This document shows positions 6,341 to 8,604 of a DNA stretch of 8,604 nucleotides, one piece after another. Numbering within the stretch: position 1 is the first letter of the stretch; every line of letters begins with the position of its first letter. Below the pieces are notes generated by a model. The model saw only the letters and a program-made list of their open reading frames with translations. It searched no databases and was not told the origin of the DNA. Position numbers and translations under genes: made by a program. Source of the stretch: Flavobacteriaceae bacterium. Lineage in GTDB: Bacteria > Bacteroidota > Bacteroidia > Flavobacteriales > Flavobacteriaceae. The DNA lies in the NCBI GenBank assembly GCA_014763515.1, contig JACXVH010000056.1, positions 1-8,604 on the forward strand. The letters run 5' to 3'.

Positions 6341-6348
6341 CAAATATA
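6341..6348 (-). promoter_or_regulatory. Candidate -7 element before wza
   Basis: On the minus strand, TATATTTG matches TANNTTTG exactly and lies in the 38-bp gap between the dehydratase stop and the wza ATG. The nearest TTG upstream (6375-6373) is 24 bases away, slightly beyond the usual range, and falls inside the dehydratase coding region. It could give wza-wzc an extra internal promoter with a very short leader. Confidence 0.4.
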
Positions 6349-6364
6349 ACACAAGAAGTTAATT

Positions 6365-8317
6365 TTAAGCATCAAGTTCCGAATACTTTGAATTTAAACT
6401 TAAAAATTCGGGTACAATTTCTTTCATAAAACTCACAATTGAAACTGAATTTCCTTCTTTTGCTATTTTTATTAAGTTTTGTACTGCAGCGTTTATTTCC
6501 TCATACTCAACACTCTCATCTTTAGCTACCGTAATTTTTTCATGATAGGTAGGCAATGTTTTAGAAGAATCGTTTAAAAGTTCTTCATATAATTTTTCAC
6601 CTGGTCGTAGCCCAACTACTTTTATATCAATATCTTGATAAGGAACTAAACCCGCTAATTGAATCATTTTGATAGCTAAATCTAAAATTTTAACAGGTTT
6701 TCCCATATCAAAAATATAGATTTCACCTCCATTTCCTATTGAACCAGCTTCTAAAACCAATTGACATGCCTCGGGAATAGTCATAAAATATCGAATAATA
6801 TCGGGATGCGTAATAGTTATGGGGCCGCCTTCTTGAATTTGTTTGGTAAACAACGGAACCACTGAACCATTGGAACCTAAAACATTTCCAAAACGAGTGG
6901 TAATAAACTTTGTTCCGTTTTCAGTTTTATTTTCAATTTTTTTAGACAACGCTTGTACATACATTTCGGCAATGCGCTTGCTTGCTCCCATAACATTACT
7001 TGGATTTACTGCCTTATCTGTAGAGATCATTACAAATCGTTCTACATGGAATTTAACCGCTAGATCCGCTAAATTTTTAGATCCTAAAACATTTGTAAAA
7101 ATAGCTTGACTTGGATTATTTTCCATTAACGGTACATGCTTATAGGCTGCTGCGTGAAATATATAATTAGGGAAATACAATTCGAAAATTTTTTCCATTT
7201 GTTGATAATCCCTAACATCAGCAATTATAGGTATGAAAGCCGATTGATCATGATATTCATTCAACAAATCGTATAAAGCTGATTCTGCCTGATCTACTAA
7301 AATAATTTGTTTGGGGTTAAAAGTAAATACTTGTCTTACAATTTCACTACCTATTGAGCCCGCCGCTCCTGTTATAAGAACTATTTTATTACTGATTTGA
7401 TTTGAAATTAAGCTAAAATCTAGATGAATAGGTGCTCTATTCAATAAATCGAGAATGTCGAATGTTTTAATATTTTTAGAAATATTTTTTTCATTCTCCC
7501 AATCTGTGACTGCTGGAACTTTTAATAGTTTAATATTGTATTTTAAGCATTGATTAACAATTAAATTCTCTAATTGAATGTTAATATTACTATCGGCTAA
7601 AATTAACGCTTTGGCTCCTAATTCTTCTAAAACTTTATTAATTGCCTTTTTGTGAGAAACAATAGGAACTCCCAATAATTTTTTGGTTACTTTACCTTTT
7701 TGTTTGTACTTATCAATAAATCCAACCAATTTATATTTTCTAGGTTGTTCCGTGTTTAAAGCATTAGCCAAGGCTATAGCCTTGCTATCAATGCCATAAA
7801 TAACTACTTTTTGAACATTTAAAACGTTATTACTTTCTAAGAAAATTTGGAAAAAAATTTTCACCAACATTCTAAATGCTAACAAAAAAGTAAACGACAA
7901 TAGAAAAGTTAATAGTAAGGTTGGAATTAAAAATATTTTGGTTCCTTTTGCAAAAAAATGTAAATAGTTTAAAACCGATAACGCAAAAAATGAACTAAAT
8001 GTTGTTAAAAATATTTTATAAGCATCATTTAAAGTAGAATGCCTAATGATTCCTGCATACGTTTTGTAAACAAAGAAAAAAAACGCTTGTGATGCAATTA
8101 ATATTAAAATTCTTTGTGAAATAGAAATGGTATCGTAATGCCTAAACGTTAAATTTGAAATAATCCAATAGGATACCAAATTAGCGAAAAGTACCATTAT
8201 AATATCAATAGTAAAAATTACCCATCGTGGTAAATACCCTTTTTCGAGTATATTACCTACAATAACTCGAATAAAATCGGTTCCACTTTTAGTATTTAAC
8301 TTTTGATTCTCTGACAC
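6365..8317 (-). CDS. capD: CapD/WbpM/PglF-type membrane UDP-GlcNAc 4,6-dehydratase
   Basis: Membrane-anchored nucleotide-sugar dehydratase of the FlaA1/WbpM/EpsC group, expected to convert UDP-GlcNAc to the 4-keto-6-deoxy sugar in the first step to bacillosamine- or QuiNAc-type sugars. The 650 residues are the normal length of the long, membrane-bound form. Features in order: about four membrane spans (roughly 33-54, 68-88, 103-123, 128-156), a first Rossmann-like domain (VVIYGIDSKA, 171-180, glycine pattern degenerate), and a catalytic SDR domain with TGAAGSIGSEI (316-326), the active-site triad TDK (433-435) and MGASK (443-447). In that last motif Met replaces the usual catalytic Tyr, as in WbpM and PglF. 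RPGEKLYEELL (571-581) is also family-typical. The start is GTG at 8317; the first in-frame ATG (residue 41) falls inside a membrane span. Downstream is wza, upstream an aminotransferase that could use its product. Confidence 0.93.
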   Translation of the reverse strand: MSENQKLNTKSGTDFIRVIVGNILEKGYLPRWVIFTIDIIMVLFANLVSYWIISNLTFRHYDTISISQRILILIASQAFFFFVYKTYAGIIRHSTLNDAYKIFLTTFSSFFALSVLNYLHFFAKGTKIFLIPTLLLTFLLSFTFLLAFRMLVKIFFQIFLESNNVLNVQKVVIYGIDSKAIALANALNTEQPRKYKLVGFIDKYKQKGKVTKKLLGVPIVSHKKAINKVLEELGAKALILADSNINIQLENLIVNQCLKYNIKLLKVPAVTDWENEKNISKNIKTFDILDLLNRAPIHLDFSLISNQISNKIVLITGAAGSIGSEIVRQVFTFNPKQIILVDQAESALYDLLNEYHDQSAFIPIIADVRDYQQMEKIFELYFPNYIFHAAAYKHVPLMENNPSQAIFTNVLGSKNLADLAVKFHVERFVMISTDKAVNPSNVMGASKRIAEMYVQALSKKIENKTENGTKFITTRFGNVLGSNGSVVPLFTKQIQEGGPITITHPDIIRYFMTIPEACQLVLEAGSIGNGGEIYIFDMGKPVKILDLAIKMIQLAGLVPYQDIDIKVVGLRPGEKLYEELLNDSSKTLPTYHEKITVAKDESVEYEEINAAVQNLIKIAKEGNSVSIVSFMKEIVPEFLSLNSKYSELDA

Positions 8318-8337
8318 TTGTATGAAATATTGGGAGG

Positions 8338-8345
8338 CAAATGTA
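8338..8345 (-). promoter_or_regulatory. Candidate -7 element before the dehydratase gene
   Basis: On the minus strand, TACATTTG matches TANNTTTG and lies in the 50-bp gap between the aminotransferase stop and the GTG start at 8317. No TTG is visible 17-23 bp upstream, so this is a half-match only. It may be an internal promoter of the cluster. Confidence 0.35.
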
Positions 8346-8367
8346 ACAAAAAACGATAAAAGCCTTA

Positions 8368-8604
8368 CTAAACAGTAAAGAAATCTTTCAATACATTATG
8401 TATTCTTTGCCAATCTTGATTGGTTAAATTTGAACCCGAAGGTAAGCACAAACCTTTGGTAAACAGTTCTTCTGCAATTGTATTTCCGTAATAAGGCGAC
8501 TTGCTGAAAACTGGCTGTAAGTGCATTGGCTTCCATAATGGTCGAGTTTCTATATTTTGAGATTCAAAAGCTAATCGCAAAGCTTCTCTTTTTTCAAAAG
8601 AATC
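8368..8604 (-). CDS. DegT/DnrJ/EryC1/StrS-family PLP-dependent sugar aminotransferase, C-terminal end only
   Basis: The last 78 codons of a gene that enters from the right edge; the frame is open to position 8604, starting DSFEKREALRLAFESQ. The stretch ETRPLWKPMHLQPVF, then YYGNTIAEELFTKGLCLPSGSNL, is the characteristic C-terminus of aminotransferases acting on 4-keto-6-deoxy nucleotide sugars (PglE/EpsN-like). The PLP lysine and most of the active site lie outside the window, so the exact substrate cannot be read. Standing directly upstream of the CapD/PglF-type dehydratase, it probably aminates C4 of that enzyme's product. The stop is TAG at 8370-8368, 50 bp before the dehydratase start. 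Confidence 0.85.
   Translation of the reverse strand, partial: DSFEKREALRLAFESQNIETRPLWKPMHLQPVFSKSPYYGNTIAEELFTKGLCLPSGSNLTNQDWQRIHNVLKDFFTV

Noticed and set aside
6241..6429. Plus-strand ORF of 62 codons spanning the wza/dehydratase junction
   Set aside because: Antisense to the wza start, the intergenic promoter region and the dehydratase end; no family resemblance.
6843..7109. Plus-strand ORF of 88 codons
   Set aside because: Antisense shadow within the conserved catalytic domain of the dehydratase.

Overview
The window is about one third G+C and carries a surface-polysaccharide locus. The proteins look like those of the Bacteroidota, most likely a Flavobacteriaceae member. They include a Wzc with a (Tyr-Gly)n tail, a PHP-type CpsB/YwqE phosphatase, a WbpM/CapD-type dehydratase and a free-standing four-helix-bundle (S23/IVP-like) protein. 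Promoter-like TANNTTTG elements, the Bacteroidota -7 box, stand before four genes, and strong Shine-Dalgarno sites are scarce. This assignment rests on gene style and promoter motifs, not on a marker gene.

Layout, left to right. Positions 1-687 (minus) hold the N-terminal 229 residues of a Wzt-like polysaccharide ABC-transporter ATPase, cut by the window edge. Positions 712-1098 (minus) hold a four-helix-bundle protein gene. It is bounded on both sides by short arrays of a 7-bp G/T-rich repeat that point inward, and it sits exactly between wzm and wzt. Positions 1151-2020 (minus) hold the Wzm permease. A 356-bp divergent intergenic region follows, with a good wzm promoter, a -7 box for the plus-strand gene and a five-unit, 11-bp-period repeat array. 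Positions 2377-3111 (plus) hold a CpsB/YwqE-type tyrosine phosphatase, the only plus-strand gene. A convergent gap with a palindromic repeat follows. The minus-strand genes wzc (3212-5557), wza (5562-6326), a CapD/WbpM/PglF-type UDP-sugar 4,6-dehydratase (6365-8317) and the C-terminal end of a DegT-family sugar aminotransferase (8368 to the right edge) complete the window. The transcription order of this minus-strand block is aminotransferase, dehydratase, wza, wzc.

How the genes fit together. The dehydratase and aminotransferase would make a 4-amino-4,6-dideoxy nucleotide sugar, for example on the route to a bacillosamine-type sugar. Wza (outer-membrane export lipoprotein) and Wzc (inner-membrane co-polymerase and tyrosine autokinase) would control chain length and export. 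The CpsB-type enzyme would dephosphorylate the Wzc tail. Wzm and Wzt form a second, ABC-type export route across the inner membrane.

The two most unusual elements are the four-helix-bundle cassette with its inverted heptad arrays, and the helically phased 11-bp repeats upstream of the phosphatase gene. The heptad cassette looks like a small insertion into an otherwise tight wzm-wzt operon. The 11-bp array resembles the operator layout of OmpR/PhoB-type regulators. Both interpretations are inferences from sequence pattern.
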